Assembly: GCA_026990615.1 (NCBI GenBank)
Contig: JALXDB010000372.1
Coordinates: 1 to 14,314, forward strand
Reading direction: 5' to 3'
Source of the DNA: Spirochaetota bacterium
GTDB taxonomy: Bacteria > Spirochaetota > B62-G9
Length of the DNA: 14,314 bases
Shown here: one piece after another, positions 13,896 through 14,314 of the stretch
Position numbering within the stretch: the first letter of the stretch is position 1
Layout: every line of letters begins with the position of its first letter
Program-made: the position numbers and the translations under genes
Notes under the pieces: generated by a model
What the model was told of the DNA's origin: nothing
Databases searched by the model: none
What the model saw: only the letters and a program-made list of their open reading frames with translations

Positions 13896-14314
13896 TCAAG
13901 ATAACCCATTAATAAATTCCAAAAAATTATTAACATCTTCAAGGCTTTGAATTACTAAGTCTGCCTGTGTCCGTTTTAAATCATCCACAGTAAAGCTACC
14001 CGATGCTACTGCTATACAGAACACACCTGCTTCCTTTGCTGCAGAGACATCTTTTGGAGTATCACCAATTACAACTATATTTTCATTCCGTTTAAAATCA
14101 AATCTATCTTCTGCTCTTTTTACCGCAAAATCTACCAGTTTGTTTCTTTCTATGTGATCGCTTCCAAAACCTCCGACCTTAAAATAGTCTGCAATTCCAA
14201 CCGTTCCGAGCTTACCGTAAGCTATCTTTTCAATATTTCCGGTTAATAGGCCTAATATTACATCTTTCCGATTTTTTAATATATCCAGCAAATCTTTAAC
14301 TCCTCTGAGCATCT
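13896..14314 (-). CDS. HAD-superfamily hydrolase, C-terminal part (phosphoglycolate phosphatase-like)
   Basis: This gene runs off the right edge; its N-terminal part, including the nucleophile motif I (DxDxT), lies outside. Numbered from the first Met visible (14312), motif II is Thr24 in GLLTGN, motif III is Lys58 in SDHIERNKLV, and motif IV is GDTPKDVSAAKEAG with Asp84 and Asp88. The stretch ending in KLGTVGIADYFKVGGFGSD is typical of the HAD branch that includes phosphoglycolate phosphatases, which remove phosphate from small metabolites in the cytoplasm. The first visible residues (LRGVKDLLDIL) correspond to the family's 'ypGv.elL..L' segment, so the internal Met is not the true start and perhaps 80-90 residues are missing. 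Specific substrate cannot be assigned. Confidence 0.85.
   Translation of the reverse strand, partial: MLRGVKDLLDILKNRKDVILGLLTGNIEKIAYGKLGTVGIADYFKVGGFGSDHIERNKLVDFAVKRAEDRFDFKRNENIVVIGDTPKDVSAAKEAGVFCIAVASGSFTVDDLKRTQADLVIQSLEDVNNFLEFINGLS

Noticed and set aside
13888..13904. TTATCT/AGATAA stem around the HAD-gene stop codon as a terminator
   Set aside because: Weak AT stem, stop codon lies in the loop, and no T run follows; the strong terminator at 13709-13735 is a better candidate.

Overview
The window looks like ordinary chromosome from a low-G+C Gram-negative (diderm) bacterium. One protein carries an outer-membrane-type lipoprotein signal, coding sequence is AT-rich with heavy use of ATA, AGA and AGG codons, and no plasmid, phage, insertion-sequence or CRISPR hallmarks are visible. 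I cannot name the phylum with confidence; deep anaerobic lineages (spirochaete- or Deferribacter-like) would fit the gene types, but this is only an impression.

Left part (1-8587, + strand). After a short orphan reading frame on the minus strand at the very edge, there is a run of five same-direction genes: a variant YidD with its own signal-peptide-like N-terminus, a TPR-like membrane protein with a C-terminal 'PGLGHIYAG' hydrophobic module, a protein with the full zinc-ligand set of the phospholipase C / S1-P1 nuclease fold, and the two subunits of an AddAB helicase-nuclease (addB then addA). The last four overlap each other by 1, 20 and 4 bases, so they are probably translationally coupled. 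The AddAB pair resects double-strand breaks and feeds RecA; the reason for co-transcription with envelope-type proteins and a zinc-hydrolase fold is not evident and is the most unusual feature of the window.

Middle part (8619-12622). A carbon-nitrogen hydrolase of the N-carbamoyl-beta-alanine/N-carbamoylputrescine amidohydrolase type follows with its own strong ribosome binding site. It converges on a minus-strand group: pncA (nicotinamidase, NAD salvage), then araB (L-ribulokinase) and araD (L-ribulose-5-phosphate 4-epimerase). AraB and AraD turn L-ribulose into D-xylulose 5-phosphate for the pentose phosphate pathway, but the isomerase AraA, a transporter and a regulator are not beside them. 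pncA has a near-consensus housekeeping promoter.

Right part (12623-14314). A promoter region divergent from pncA drives a single lipoprotein gene of unknown function, which ends in a hairpin followed by a perfect 11-bp bidirectional terminator. A minus-strand HAD-family phosphatase gene runs off the right edge. Overall this is mostly core metabolism and repair. I did not find a convincing new defence or mobile system; the best leads are the zinc-hydrolase/AddAB operon, the variant YidD pair, the folded leader between them, and the foreign-looking fragment at the left edge.
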